Origin: Rummeliibacillus sp. POC4 | GTDB taxonomy: Bacteria > Bacillota > Bacilli > Bacillales_A > Planococcaceae | DNA: 64,000 nucleotides | Direction of reading: 5' to 3' | NCBI RefSeq assembly: GCF_003576525.1 | Contig: NZ_QWUA01000001.1 | Span: 1-64,000, forward strand | Program-made: the position numbers and the translations under genes | Shown: in pieces, positions 54,564 through 63,365 of the stretch | How the letters are laid out: each line of letters opens with the position of its first letter | Numbering within the stretch: the stretch's first letter is position 1 | The notes under the pieces: model-generated | The model's database searches: none | Told to the model about the DNA's origin: nothing | What the model saw: the letters and a program-made list of their open reading frames with translations, nothing else

Positions 54564-56267
54564 TCATGAGTTAAGCTGTAAAAATTCCGTAATTGGTCCA
54601 AGTGCAATCGAAGGTAAGAATGTTAATGCACCAACAACGAGGACAATTGCGACTAAGAATACTGTAAATGTCGCATTGGTTGTATTTAATGTACCGATTG
54701 ATTCATTGTGCACGAGTTTTTTCGCTAGTAACGAAGCAATAGCGATTTGTAACACAATGGATGTATAGCGGCCAAAAAACATAGCCAAACCGGTTGTCAC
54801 ATTCCAGAATGTTGAGTTATCTGCCAACCCCTCAAATCCTGAACCATTATTCGCCGAAGATGATGCAAATTCATAAAGTACTTGTGATAAGCCATGAGCA
54901 CCTGGATTTGTAATCCCTGCAACTCCGCCTGCTGTGGTGACTGCTAATGCTGAGAAGCCAAGAATAATAGTAGGGTGAATTAAAATACAAAGTGCAATGA
55001 GTTTCATTTCTTTTGCTTCAATTTTCTTCCCTAAAAACTGTGGTGTTCGACCAATCATTAAACACGCAATGAAGATTGTAAGAAGAACGTACATCATCAT
55101 ATTCATCAAGCCGACACCTTTACCGCCGAATACGACATTTAGCATCATATTGAATAATGGTACTAAACCTCCAAGGGGTGTTAATGTGTCATGCATATTA
55201 TTTACAGTTCCTGTTGTAAATGCAGTCGTTGCAGCAGTAAATAATGAAGATTGGGCGATGCCGAAGCGGGTTTCTTTTCCTTCCATATTACCGGTACTAT
55301 CGTCAATGCCAATTGCATGGATTTCTGGATTTCCTGCACTTTCACTCGCATATACAACAGCAATTCCAATAAGAAAAATCACACTCATTGCTATGAAAAT
55401 AGAGGTACCTTGCTTACCAATCAAAGCTTTGTGATTACGGTTTTTCCGATACGTAATCATTAAACCAAGTGCAACTACACAAGCACCAGGCAGTAACATC
55501 ATCGAAAGTATTTCTACTATATTGGATAGCACAGTTGGATTTTCAAATGGTGTGGATGAGTTCGCCCCATTAAAACCACCTCCATTTGTTCCTAAGTGTT
55601 TAATTGATTCCATTGCTGCAATGGGCCCAAACGCAATGTCTTGTTGTTTATGCTCAATCGTAGTTAAAGTAATATTCTCTTTAAACGTTTGAGGGACACC
55701 TTGCGATACTAGAAATAGAGAAACCACAAAAGATAAAGGCAATAAAATACGGGTAATAACACGTACAAAGTCAACATAGAAATTCCCAAGTACATCTGTT
55801 TTAGCAATTAGTCTTCGGCAAAAAGCCATACATACGGCATAGCCTGATGCTGCAGACGTGAACATCATGAAGATAATTACAAGCATTTGAGATAAATAGC
55901 TTAAACCTGATTCGCCACTATAATGCTGTAGATTCGTATTCGTCATAAAGGAAATAATCGTATTAAATGATAATGTCGTTTCCATATTTCCAATATCATT
56001 GGGATTTAAGAAAAGAGAAGATTGGATACGTAAAATGAAATATCCAATAGCAATCATTACTGCATTTGAAAATAGTAAAGAGAAAATATATTGTTTCCCT
56101 GTCATCTCCTCTTGCTTAATTGCGCTCAGTTTATAAATAATGCTCTCCACTCGATTAAAGAAACCATCGCCCCACATCTTTTCCTTCATCGTGACTTTAT
56201 ATAAGTAGCGTCCTGCGATAAGGACGAGTGGTAAATAGATAAGTAAAACAATCGTAATTTGCCACAT
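54564..56267 (-). CDS. kdpA: Potassium-transporting ATPase potassium-binding subunit KdpA
   Basis: Membrane protein of 567 residues with about ten to twelve segments, related to Trk/Ktr channels and forming the selectivity filter in four loops. Recognisable filter regions include [55 protein letters not shown] and [18 protein letters not shown] is eight bases before ATG. Preceded by KdpF and another tiny membrane peptide. Confidence 0.95.
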   Translation of the reverse strand: MWQITIVLLIYLPLVLIAGRYLYKVTMKEKMWGDGFFNRVESIIYKLSAIKQEEMTGKQYIFSLLFSNAVMIAIGYFILRIQSSLFLNPNDIGNMETTLSFNTIISFMTNTNLQHYSGESGLSYLSQMLVIIFMMFTSAASGYAVCMAFCRRLIAKTDVLGNFYVDFVRVITRILLPLSFVVSLFLVSQGVPQTFKENITLTTIEHKQQDIAFGPIAAMESIKHLGTNGGGFNGANSSTPFENPTVLSNIVEILSMMLLPGACVVALGLMITYRKNRNHKALIGKQGTSIFIAMSVIFLIGIAVVYASESAGNPEIHAIGIDDSTGNMEGKETRFGIAQSSLFTAATTAFTTGTVNNMHDTLTPLGGLVPLFNMMLNVVFGGKGVGLMNMMMYVLLTIFIACLMIGRTPQFLGKKIEAKEMKLIALCILIHPTIILGFSALAVTTAGGVAGITNPGAHGLSQVLYEFASSSANNGSGFEGLADNSTFWNVTTGLAMFFGRYTSIVLQIAIASLLAKKLVHNESIGTLNTTNATFTVFLVAIVLVVGALTFLPSIALGPITEFLQLNS

Positions 56268-56282
56268 GGTAAAGGACCTCCT

Positions 56283-56360
56283 TTAGTACTTTTCTGGATT
56301 TAGTAAAGCGTGTACGAGATATCCAATTAAAATAATCATGATCATTAATAAGATCCACAT
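56283..56360 (-). CDS. kdpF: KdpF, small regulatory subunit
   Basis: Peptide of 25 residues, a single membrane helix ending in the KdpF hallmark GYLVHALLNPEKY. AGAGGTGA precedes the ATG at 56360. KdpF is known to stabilise the KdpFABC complex. Located 15 bp before kdpA. Confidence 0.88.
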   Translation of the reverse strand: MWILLMIMIILIGYLVHALLNPEKY

Positions 56361-56372
56361 TTGATTTCACCT

Positions 56373-56465
56373 CTACTTTTCAACTTCTTTGTAGCACCAT
56401 GTCGTTAAAGCAAAAAGACTCATAAAGCTTATTATTAATATGAAAATCATGTATAGTTCCAACAT
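56373..56465 (-). CDS. 30-residue membrane peptide preceding kdpF
   Basis: ORF reading MLELYMIFILIISFMSLFAL followed by TTWCYKEVEK, one predicted membrane helix (about 4-21) and a charged C-terminus. AAAGGA lies eight bases upstream of the ATG at 56465, and the gene ends 12 bp before kdpF. Its helix plus TxWC-type tail resembles unnamed small peptides I recall ahead of kdpF in other kdp operons. Probably an accessory of the Kdp complex; unproven. Confidence 0.6.
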   Translation of the reverse strand: MLELYMIFILIISFMSLFALTTWCYKEVEK

Positions 56466-56546
56466 TTTGCACATCCTTTCTTGCTTGTGATTGGTTTTAC
56501 TATAGATGAAAAGAAATTAATATAGTGTTTGGATTTTAGATTAGAT

Positions 56547-56574
56547 ATTAAGATGGCATTAAGATGTTAAGAAG
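56547..56574. promoter_or_regulatory. Candidate KdpE operator in the divergent kdp region
   Basis: Direct repeat ATTAAGATG at 56547-56555 and 56558-56566, period 11 bp, with a third TTAAGA at 56567-56572. Read on the minus strand it is CTTAAT-N5-CTTAAT, the 11-bp-period direct repeat typical for OmpR/PhoB-type regulators. It lies between kdpFABC and kdpDE, about 80 bp ahead of the first minus-strand ORF and about 60 bp ahead of kdpD. Confidence 0.5.
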
Positions 56575-56631
56575 CGCGTCCTTTTTGTGTGGAAAGTAAT
56601 TATAATGAAGGCAAGGGGAGGCGATGTTGAA

Positions 56632-59289
56632 GTGACTCAGTATTCAAATCATAAGCGTGGTCAGTTAAAGATATTTTTGGGGTATGCAGCAGGTGTTGGA
56701 AAGACTTATACCATGTTAAAAGAAGCAAAAGAGCAACTCAAACTTGGAACAGATGTCGTCATCGGTTATATAGAGCCACATCCTCGTAAAGAAACGATGG
56801 AACTTATTGAAGGTTTTGAAGTAGTACCAACAAAAGCTATTTCATATAAAGGAAAACAATTTATGGAATTGAATTTAGATGGTATTATTCGGCGTGCACC
56901 AGATATTGTTTTAATCGATGAATTGGCTCATACGAATACACCCAATCTTAGGCATACCAAGCGCTATGGGGATGTAGAGGAATTACTGAATCAGGGGATT
57001 AATGTGTATACCACTCTAAACATTCAGCATATTGAAAGTCTACATGACCTTGTTGAAGAAATTACGCATATTAAAGTTCGTGAGCGTATACCAGATGTAA
57101 TTATCGACCAGGCATCACAGATTAAACTCGTCGATATTGAACCTGATGAGTTAATTGAAAGATTAAAAGATGGCAAGATTTATAAAAAAACGTATGTAGA
57201 GAAAGCTTTAAATCATTTCTTTCAAATTAACAACCTTATAGCATTAAGAGAAATTGCTCTGAGAAGAATTGCTGATACAATTCATAATAAAACGAACAAC
57301 TCATATGAAAATGCTATGCAAAATAACGTGCTAGAACATATATTAGTAGGGATTAGTAGCTCTCCTACGAATGCAAAAGTAATTCGAACTGCTGCTAGAC
57401 TTGCGCAAGCATTACATGGTAAATTTACCGCGCTTTATGTAGAGCGAGATACCAACCAAACGATGACACAAGCAAATGAAGAACGACTAAAGCGACATTT
57501 GAAATTAGCTGATCAGTTGGGTGGCAATGTGGTTACAGTTCAAGAAGACAGCATCGCTACAGCAATTGCTAATTATGCTCAATTAAGTGGCGTAACAAAG
57601 CTTGTTATTGGCAGAACGATAACGAAAGCAAATTATTGGGGACGAACGAAAATCACTGATAAGTTAAATGAGCTTTTACCGAATTTATCAATCTACATTG
57701 TCCCAGATCAAGAAAATACACCAAAGAAAACGATGGATTTTAAAACAGATTTCAAACTACAACCTTTTGACTTACTTAAGATGATTCTTATCTTTAGCAT
57801 CGCGTCGATTGTTGGGATGTTCTTTAAATCCCTCGGGATTAGTGAAGCAAATATTATTACAATTTATATCTTAGGTGTATTGATAGTAGCTATCTGGACG
57901 ACTAGCTGGGTAATGAACATTATTAGTTCACTTGTTGCAGTATTGATCTTTAACTTCCTATTCACGAAACCAATCTTTTCGTTTGAAGCGTACAATCAGG
58001 ATTACCCAATGACTTTTATTATCATGTTTGTTTCGGGTATCATTACAAGTAGCTTAACGAAAAAAGTAAAAATGCAAGAACGACAGGCCATTCAAAAATC
58101 CTATCGTATGGAAACACTACTAGAAACGAATCGTAAGCTTCAATCTGCCTCATCTTTTGAACAATTAATTGAAGTGGGTTCCTCGGAAATTGTTAAATTA
58201 ACTGAGCGCCCTGTATGCTATTACATTATTAAGGATAAACGGGATATAAAGCATACATTTTATAAATCACCTTTTCTTTCTTCAGCGCAGAATAAGGAAC
58301 AGGAGAATGAATTCAACAATAAAAATGAACTTGCCATTGTACAATGGGTTATAAATAACGAACGTGTTGCAGGTATGGCAACAGATGTCTTTAAAGAAGC
58401 TTACGGTTATTACGTTCCTTTTCTTTCAAATAATACAGTTACAGGTGTAATTGGCATTTCACTTCATAAAAAAGGTCAGTTGCCTACTTTTGAACGTCAA
58501 ATATTACATGCGATTTTAAATGAATTTTCACTCGCAATTGATAAATGGCAACTACTGCGTATTAATGAGAATGTACGCCGTGAAAAGGAATTAGAAGAAA
58601 TTCAATCCAATTTGTTGCGCTCTATTTCACATGATTTGCGAACACCACTTACAAGTATTTTGGGACATGCAGATATTTTGAAAACGGATGATTACAAAAT
58701 GTCTATAAATCAGCGCCAAACACTGTATGAAGATATTTATTACAATTCCAATCGACTTGTACAACTGGTAGAAAATTTACTTGCTGTATCAAAGTTAAGT
58801 AATGGGTACTTTCCTCTTCAAATTCAAGAGGAATTGGTTGAAGATGTTATTAATGATGCAATTCATCAACTTTCAAAAAATAGTACCCGACTAATTCAAG
58901 CACATATTGAATCTGAGTTTCTTTTGGCATATATGGACACACGATTAATTGGGCAAGTACTTATTAACTTACTTGATAATGCGGTGACCTATACTCCTCA
59001 CCAAAGTAGTGTTGCAATTTACGCTTTTGAAAAAGGGGATAATGTTTTTATTGAAGTTCGAGATACAGGCAACGGTATTGCTGATGAACAAAAGAAAGAA
59101 CTGTTTCAAGCATTTAAAAAGAGTCATATGGAACAAAGTGATGCAAAGCGCGGGCTAGGTATTGGCTTATCTCTTTGTCAAACCATTTTAAAATTGCATG
59201 AAAGTGAATTAAATGTTCGAGATAATATGCCTCATGGAGCTATTTTTAGCTTTTATTTAAAAAAAGGAGGTGTAGTGAATGAATCATAA
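56632..59289 (+). CDS. kdpD: Sensor histidine kinase KdpD
   Basis: Protein of about 885 residues: N-terminal KdpD domain with Walker A (GYAAGVGKT, about 17-25) and DELAHTNTPN, a universal-stress-like domain, four membrane segments (DUF4118, about 380-480), a GAF-like region, HisKA with H667 (SISHDLRTPL) and HATPase_c (LINLLDNAV, DTGNGI, GLGIGLSL). It senses low potassium or turgor and activates KdpE. GTG at 56632 is preferred, ten bases after GGGGAGG; upstream starts lack a site. It is divergent from kdpFABC and overlaps kdpE by 11 bp. Confidence 0.93.
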   Translation: MTQYSNHKRGQLKIFLGYAAGVGKTYTMLKEAKEQLKLGTDVVIGYIEPHPRKETMELIEGFEVVPTKAISYKGKQFMELNLDGIIRRAPDIVLIDELAHTNTPNLRHTKRYGDVEELLNQGINVYTTLNIQHIESLHDLVEEITHIKVRERIPDVIIDQASQIKLVDIEPDELIERLKDGKIYKKTYVEKALNHFFQINNLIALREIALRRIADTIHNKTNNSYENAMQNNVLEHILVGISSSPTNAKVIRTAARLAQALHGKFTALYVERDTNQTMTQANEERLKRHLKLADQLGGNVVTVQEDSIATAIANYAQLSGVTKLVIGRTITKANYWGRTKITDKLNELLPNLSIYIVPDQENTPKKTMDFKTDFKLQPFDLLKMILIFSIASIVGMFFKSLGISEANIITIYILGVLIVAIWTTSWVMNIISSLVAVLIFNFLFTKPIFSFEAYNQDYPMTFIIMFVSGIITSSLTKKVKMQERQAIQKSYRMETLLETNRKLQSASSFEQLIEVGSSEIVKLTERPVCYYIIKDKRDIKHTFYKSPFLSSAQNKEQENEFNNKNELAIVQWVINNERVAGMATDVFKEAYGYYVPFLSNNTVTGVIGISLHKKGQLPTFERQILHAILNEFSLAIDKWQLLRINENVRREKELEEIQSNLLRSISHDLRTPLTSILGHADILKTDDYKMSINQRQTLYEDIYYNSNRLVQLVENLLAVSKLSNGYFPLQIQEELVEDVINDAIHQLSKNSTRLIQAHIESEFLLAYMDTRLIGQVLINLLDNAVTYTPHQSSVAIYAFEKGDNVFIEVRDTGNGIADEQKKELFQAFKKSHMEQSDAKRGLGIGLSLCQTILKLHESELNVRDNMPHGAIFSFYLKKGGVVNES

Positions 59290-59986
59290 AAAAATACTAA
59301 TTGTTGAAGATGATATTGCCATCGGAAATCTTATTAAAATGACAATAGAACTTCACGACTACGATTATAAACTTGTTACAAAGGGCATGGATGCATTAAA
59401 GGAAGTTGTTTCAATGCATCCAGATGTCATCATTTTAGACCTCGGTTTACCGGATATGGATGGTATCAACGTTATTTTAAAAGTCCGTACTTGGTCAAAA
59501 ACGCCAATTATTGTCGTCAGTGCTCGTGGCGAAGAAACTGAGAAAATTAAAGCGCTTGATATGGGAGCAGATGATTATGTCGAAAAACCTTTTAGTGTTG
59601 ATGAATTGCTTGCTCGTGTTCGTGTTGCGCTAAGACGCTCAGTTGCTAATATCGATATAGAAAAAGAACAATCTGTATTTACGAATGGACCACTCTCAAT
59701 AGATTATTTATCCAATACTGTGTATGTTAATAACGAGGAAATTCATCTCACTCCAAACGAATATAAGCTATTAGAAACGCTAAGTAAAAATCTCGGCAAA
59801 GTACTTACTCATAACTATTTACTAAAGCAAGTTTGGGGAGATGCGCTCGATACTGACGTACCAAATTTGCGTGTCTTCATGGCTACACTTCGAAAAAAAA
59901 TTGAGAAAGATGTAAATCAACCAAGATTTATTCAAACCCATATTCGAATAGGCTATCGCATGATTCATTGGGAGAAACGTAAATGA
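59279..59986 (+). CDS. kdpE: Response regulator KdpE
   Basis: OmpR-family regulator of 235 residues with acidic residues E10-D11, phosphoacceptor D54 (ILDLGLP) and the KPF motif, followed by a winged helix with LTPNEYKLLETL and IGYRMIH. Overlap with kdpD indicates coupling. Target presumed to be kdpFABC through the repeats in the intergenic region. Confidence 0.93.
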   Translation: MNHKKILIVEDDIAIGNLIKMTIELHDYDYKLVTKGMDALKEVVSMHPDVIILDLGLPDMDGINVILKVRTWSKTPIIVVSARGEETEKIKALDMGADDYVEKPFSVDELLARVRVALRRSVANIDIEKEQSVFTNGPLSIDYLSNTVYVNNEEIHLTPNEYKLLETLSKNLGKVLTHNYLLKQVWGDALDTDVPNLRVFMATLRKKIEKDVNQPRFIQTHIRIGYRMIHWEKRK

Positions 59987-59992
59987 GGGTAA

Positions 59993-60027
59993 AGTTAATC
60001 TCTTTAAAAAGGAGATTGGCTTTTTTT
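59993..60027 (+). terminator. Terminator after kdpE
   Basis: AGTTAATCTC pairs with GAGATTGGCT (two G-U), then TTTTTTT. Confidence 0.8.
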
Positions 60028-60062
60028 ACTAGAAAACTAGCATGAAATTCGGATGGGGTTTA

Positions 60063-60092
60063 TTTTCAAAAATACAACTGTATTTTTGAAAA
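60063..60092. promoter_or_regulatory. 14-bp palindrome upstream of kbl
   Basis: TTTTCAAAAATACA (60063-60076) and TGTATTTTTGAAAA (60079-60092), exact inverted repeats 2 bp apart. A second dyad TTTTGTA...TACAAAA (about 60105-60124) follows. Together they suggest operator sites for kbl; no regulator is identified. Confidence 0.4.
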
Positions 60093-60216
60093 GTACATTG
60101 AGTGCCTTTTTGTAAAGGAATACAAAAGATTTCTTTATAATGGTTCTTTTCAGGAGTACAAAATGAAAGTTTGATATGCTACAATATCGTTATAATGTAT
60201 GAAAGGGATGATGACC

Positions 60217-61407
60217 TTGTCTAACGTGCTCAACAAATTCGTTAATGACAACTTGCAAGAACTTCGTGACCAAGGTTTATACAACCACATTGATCCTGTT
60301 GAAGGTGCTAATGGTCCGATTATTCAAGTACGTGGTAAGAAACTGATCAACCTATCTTCAAATAACTATCTGGGCTTAGCAACAAATCCTGAACTAAAAG
60401 AAATTGCTAAACAAACAATTGACAAATATGGCGTTGGTGCTGGTGCTGTCCGTACGATTAACGGTACACTCGATCTACATGTGAAATTAGAAGAAAAATT
60501 AGCAGAGTTTAAAGGAACAGAGGCTGCTATTTCATATCAATCCGGCTTCAACTGTAATATGGCTGCTATTTCAGCTGTTATGGATAAGAATGATGCGATT
60601 TTATCTGACCAGTTAAATCATGCTTCTATTATTGATGGTTGTCGTCTTTCTAAAGCAAAAATTATTGCTTTTAACCATTCTGATATGGAAGATCTTCATA
60701 AAAAAGCAAAAGAGGCCACTGAATCTGGTCTTTACAATAAAGTCATGGTCATTACTGATGGTGTTTTCTCAATGGATGGTGATATTGCCAAACTTCCTGA
60801 AATCGTAGAAATTGCAAAGGAATTTGACCTTATTACATATGTTGATGATGCTCACGGTACTGGAGTAACAGGGAAGGGAAAAGGTACTGTTAAACATTTT
60901 GGTTTACAAAATGAAATTGACTTCCAAATTGGTACACTATCAAAAGCAATTGGTGTTGTTGGTGGCTATGTAGCAGGGAAGAAAAACTTAATCGATTGGT
61001 TAAAAGTTCGTTCACGTCCATTCTTGTTCTCAACAGCTCTACCGCCAGGCGATGTAGCGGCGATTACTCGTGCTGTTCAAATGTTAATCGATTCAACAGA
61101 ACTATGTGACAAGCTTTGGGAAAACGGTGATTATTTAAAAGCAGGTCTGAAGAAATTAGGTTTTAATATTGGCCACTCTGAAACGCCAATCACTCCATGT
61201 ATTATTGGAGATGAAAAACTAACTCAACAATTCTCATCTCGTCTAATTGAAGAAGGCGTCTATGCAAAAGCCATTGTCTTTCCGACTGTTCCAAAAGGTA
61301 CTGGCCGTGTTCGTAATATGCCAACTGCAGCTCATACAAAGGAAATGTTGGATGATGCATTAGCTATTTATGAAAAAGTAGGGAAAGAATTAGGGGTTAT
61401 TAAATAA
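60217..61407 (+). CDS. kbl: Glycine C-acetyltransferase (2-amino-3-ketobutyrate CoA ligase)
   Basis: PLP-dependent alpha-oxoamine synthase of 396 residues. Key segments are [25 protein letters not shown], the VDDAHGTG aspartate and the PLP lysine K243 in [12 protein letters not shown]. It cleaves 2-amino-3-ketobutyrate with CoA to glycine and acetyl-CoA in threonine catabolism. TTG at 60217 is the chosen start (AAAGGG nine bases upstream), giving the usual MSNVLNKF beginning; the ATGs at 60199 to 60211 lie within the ribosome-binding context. Its usual partner tdh is not adjacent. Confidence 0.9.
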   Translation: MSNVLNKFVNDNLQELRDQGLYNHIDPVEGANGPIIQVRGKKLINLSSNNYLGLATNPELKEIAKQTIDKYGVGAGAVRTINGTLDLHVKLEEKLAEFKGTEAAISYQSGFNCNMAAISAVMDKNDAILSDQLNHASIIDGCRLSKAKIIAFNHSDMEDLHKKAKEATESGLYNKVMVITDGVFSMDGDIAKLPEIVEIAKEFDLITYVDDAHGTGVTGKGKGTVKHFGLQNEIDFQIGTLSKAIGVVGGYVAGKKNLIDWLKVRSRPFLFSTALPPGDVAAITRAVQMLIDSTELCDKLWENGDYLKAGLKKLGFNIGHSETPITPCIIGDEKLTQQFSSRLIEEGVYAKAIVFPTVPKGTGRVRNMPTAAHTKEMLDDALAIYEKVGKELGVIK

Positions 61408-61440
61408 TTCAAATTTCTTGATAATCATACTTTGCTATGA

Positions 61441-61551
61441 GGATGGTGGATTCTTAATTCGTCCACCGCAGGGAGTAATACTTCATAGCGGATATTTGTT
61501 ATAAAAAGAAAGGGCTGCCCGTAAGTTACTACTTATAGGACAGCCTTTTTT
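61441..61551 (+). repeat. 3'-UTR repeat with terminator (copy 3)
   Basis: Homologous over about 110 bp to 5854-5970. It holds GGTGGA/TCCACC, an outer GCTATGA/TCATAGC pair (from 61434) and ends in AGGGCTGCCCGTAAGTTACTACTTATAGGACAGCC followed by TTTTTT. It should terminate kbl. Confidence 0.7.
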
Positions 61552-61612
61552 GATTTCTCATGCTTTACTTGGAAATTTTAGAGGTTTTAATAGGATAGCT
61601 TACAAAATCATT

Positions 61613-62284
61613 CTAATCTTTTTTCAATTTAGCTGCTAAGCGGTTGCCAAAAGATTGAATGATTTGAACAATCACAATTAGTAAGAAAACTGTTGCATAC
61701 ATAACATCTACTTCATAACGTAAGTATCCAAAACGGTAAGCGAGGTCACCAAGTCCACCAGCACCGACCATACCAGCCATTGCTGTTGCACCAATTAAGC
61801 TAACAGTTGCAATCGTAAGACCTAATATAATGGACGGTCTTGCTTCACGTAAAATAACATTCCAGATAATTTTTCGAGTTTTGACACCCATTGCTGTATA
61901 GGCTTCTACTACACCGGCATCTACTTCTAACAAAGCAGATTCTATTAAACGTGCTATATAAGGAGCTGTATAAACAACGAGTGGAACAATTGCTCCGCGA
62001 ACACCGATTGTTGTATCAACAATTGCCTTTGTAAAAGGTAAGATAAAGAACAATAATATGATGAATGGGACAGAACGAACAATATTAATGATTAAGTTAA
62101 TAATTTGATATACAAATTTATTTGCTAAAGCTTGACCAGGTCTAGTTAGAACGACTAGAATACCTAATGCAATACCAATGACAACAGCAAATAGTAAAGA
62201 AATTCCGACCATCTGGAAGGTTTCTAAAACTGCTTTCCAAATGATAGGCAGCCATTGATCTACAAATCTTTCATAACGATTCAT
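61613..62284 (-). CDS. metI: Methionine ABC transporter permease
   Basis: Permease of 223 residues with about five membrane segments and the EAA-type loop (EAYTAMGVKTRKIIWNVILREARPSI). It belongs to the MetI/MetP family of D-/L-methionine importers. Its ATG overlaps the stop of metN (TAATG), so the genes are translationally coupled. Last gene of the metQ-metN-metI order. Confidence 0.92.
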   Translation of the reverse strand: MNRYERFVDQWLPIIWKAVLETFQMVGISLLFAVVIGIALGILVVLTRPGQALANKFVYQIINLIINIVRSVPFIILLFFILPFTKAIVDTTIGVRGAIVPLVVYTAPYIARLIESALLEVDAGVVEAYTAMGVKTRKIIWNVILREARPSIILGLTIATVSLIGATAMAGMVGAGGLGDLAYRFGYLRYEVDVMYATVFLLIVIVQIIQSFGNRLAAKLKKD

Positions 62285-63303
62285 TAGTTTTCACCTCTTA
62301 ATTGTTCAGTATGAACACCTTGTTCTTCTAAATATTGAAGTGCTTTGTTCACATCTTGCGAATTTCCATTTAAATGGATGACAATATTGCCGACAACACC
62401 ATTTTTTAGCTCAATAATATTGGCTGTTAAAATATTAGGAGTTACATTAAATAATTTACTCACTTCAGCCAATGCAGGTTTACCTGTACTTTCTCCAACA
62501 AATGTAAGGCGAGTAACGCTCCCTGTTACATTGAGTTGTTCAATTAGTGAATTGGATAGGTTACGTTGTGAAATGGTGCTTAGAAATTTTTTCGTTGTAG
62601 GCTGTTGTGGACTCGTGAATAAGTCAATCGTAGAGCCTTGTTCAACAATTTGACCACTTTCTAATACATATACATAATCGCAAACTTTTTGAATAACGTT
62701 CATTTCATGAGTGATTAGTAGAATAGTGATGCCAAATTCTTTATTAATTTTAAGTAGTAGGTCAAGAATGGATTCTGTTGTTTCTGGATCAAGAGCACTT
62801 GTCGCCTCATCACTTAGTAAAACTTCCGGCTCCTGAGATAGTGCTCTAGCGATAGCAACACGCTGTTTTTGACCACCAGATAATTGAGCTGGATAGTTAT
62901 TTGCCTTATCTTCCAAATTGACAATTTTCAAATATTTTTCAACGCGTTTTTTTACTTCTTTTTTATCAAAACCTAATAGTTTGAGGGGGAGTGCAATATT
63001 GTCGTAAACAGTAGCTGTTTTTAATAGATTAAAACCTTGGAAAATCATACCGATTTTTGTACGAACTGTCCGAAGATTGTTAGGAGAGAGGTCGGTAATT
63101 TTTTGATTGTTTATGTATATATCTCCTTCTGTTGGTTTTTCAAGTAAATTTACACAGCGGATTAATGTACTTTTTCCGGCACCACTATAACCAATTACCC
63201 CATGAATTTCACCTTTTTTAACATCAATATTGACATCATTAACAGCAGTTATTGTTTTCTTGTTAACTTCAAATTTCTTTGTAACATGTTCTAGTTTAAT
63301 CAT
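62284..63303 (-). CDS. metN: Methionine ABC transporter ATP-binding protein
   Basis: ATPase of 339 residues: Walker A GYSGAGKST, signature LSGGQKQR, Walker B LLSDEATSALD, switch LLITHEM, and a C-terminal NIL domain (about 260-337) that in MetN binds methionine and shuts off transport. The preferred start is ATG at 63303 (or 63306), after AAGGAGTGAT; the upstream reading to 63348 would lie in a hairpin. Energises methionine import with MetI and MetQ. Confidence 0.93.
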   Translation of the reverse strand: MIKLEHVTKKFEVNKKTITAVNDVNIDVKKGEIHGVIGYSGAGKSTLIRCVNLLEKPTEGDIYINNQKITDLSPNNLRTVRTKIGMIFQGFNLLKTATVYDNIALPLKLLGFDKKEVKKRVEKYLKIVNLEDKANNYPAQLSGGQKQRVAIARALSQEPEVLLSDEATSALDPETTESILDLLLKINKEFGITILLITHEMNVIQKVCDYVYVLESGQIVEQGSTIDLFTSPQQPTTKKFLSTISQRNLSNSLIEQLNVTGSVTRLTFVGESTGKPALAEVSKLFNVTPNILTANIIELKNGVVGNIVIHLNGNSQDVNKALQYLEEQGVHTEQLRGEN

Positions 63304-63315
63304 CATATCACTCCT

Positions 63316-63350
63316 TTTTAAAAGAGATTGCCACCGATGTGATGGCAATC
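63316..63350 (-). terminator. Intercistronic hairpin between metQ and metN
   Basis: GATTGCCA (63326-63333) pairs with TGGCAATC (63343-63350). On the minus strand it is followed by TCTTTTAAAA. It may act as a weak terminator or an mRNA-stabilising end so that the binding protein is made in excess over the permease and ATPase. Confidence 0.6.
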
Positions 63351-63365
63351 CATGTTAACTATGTT

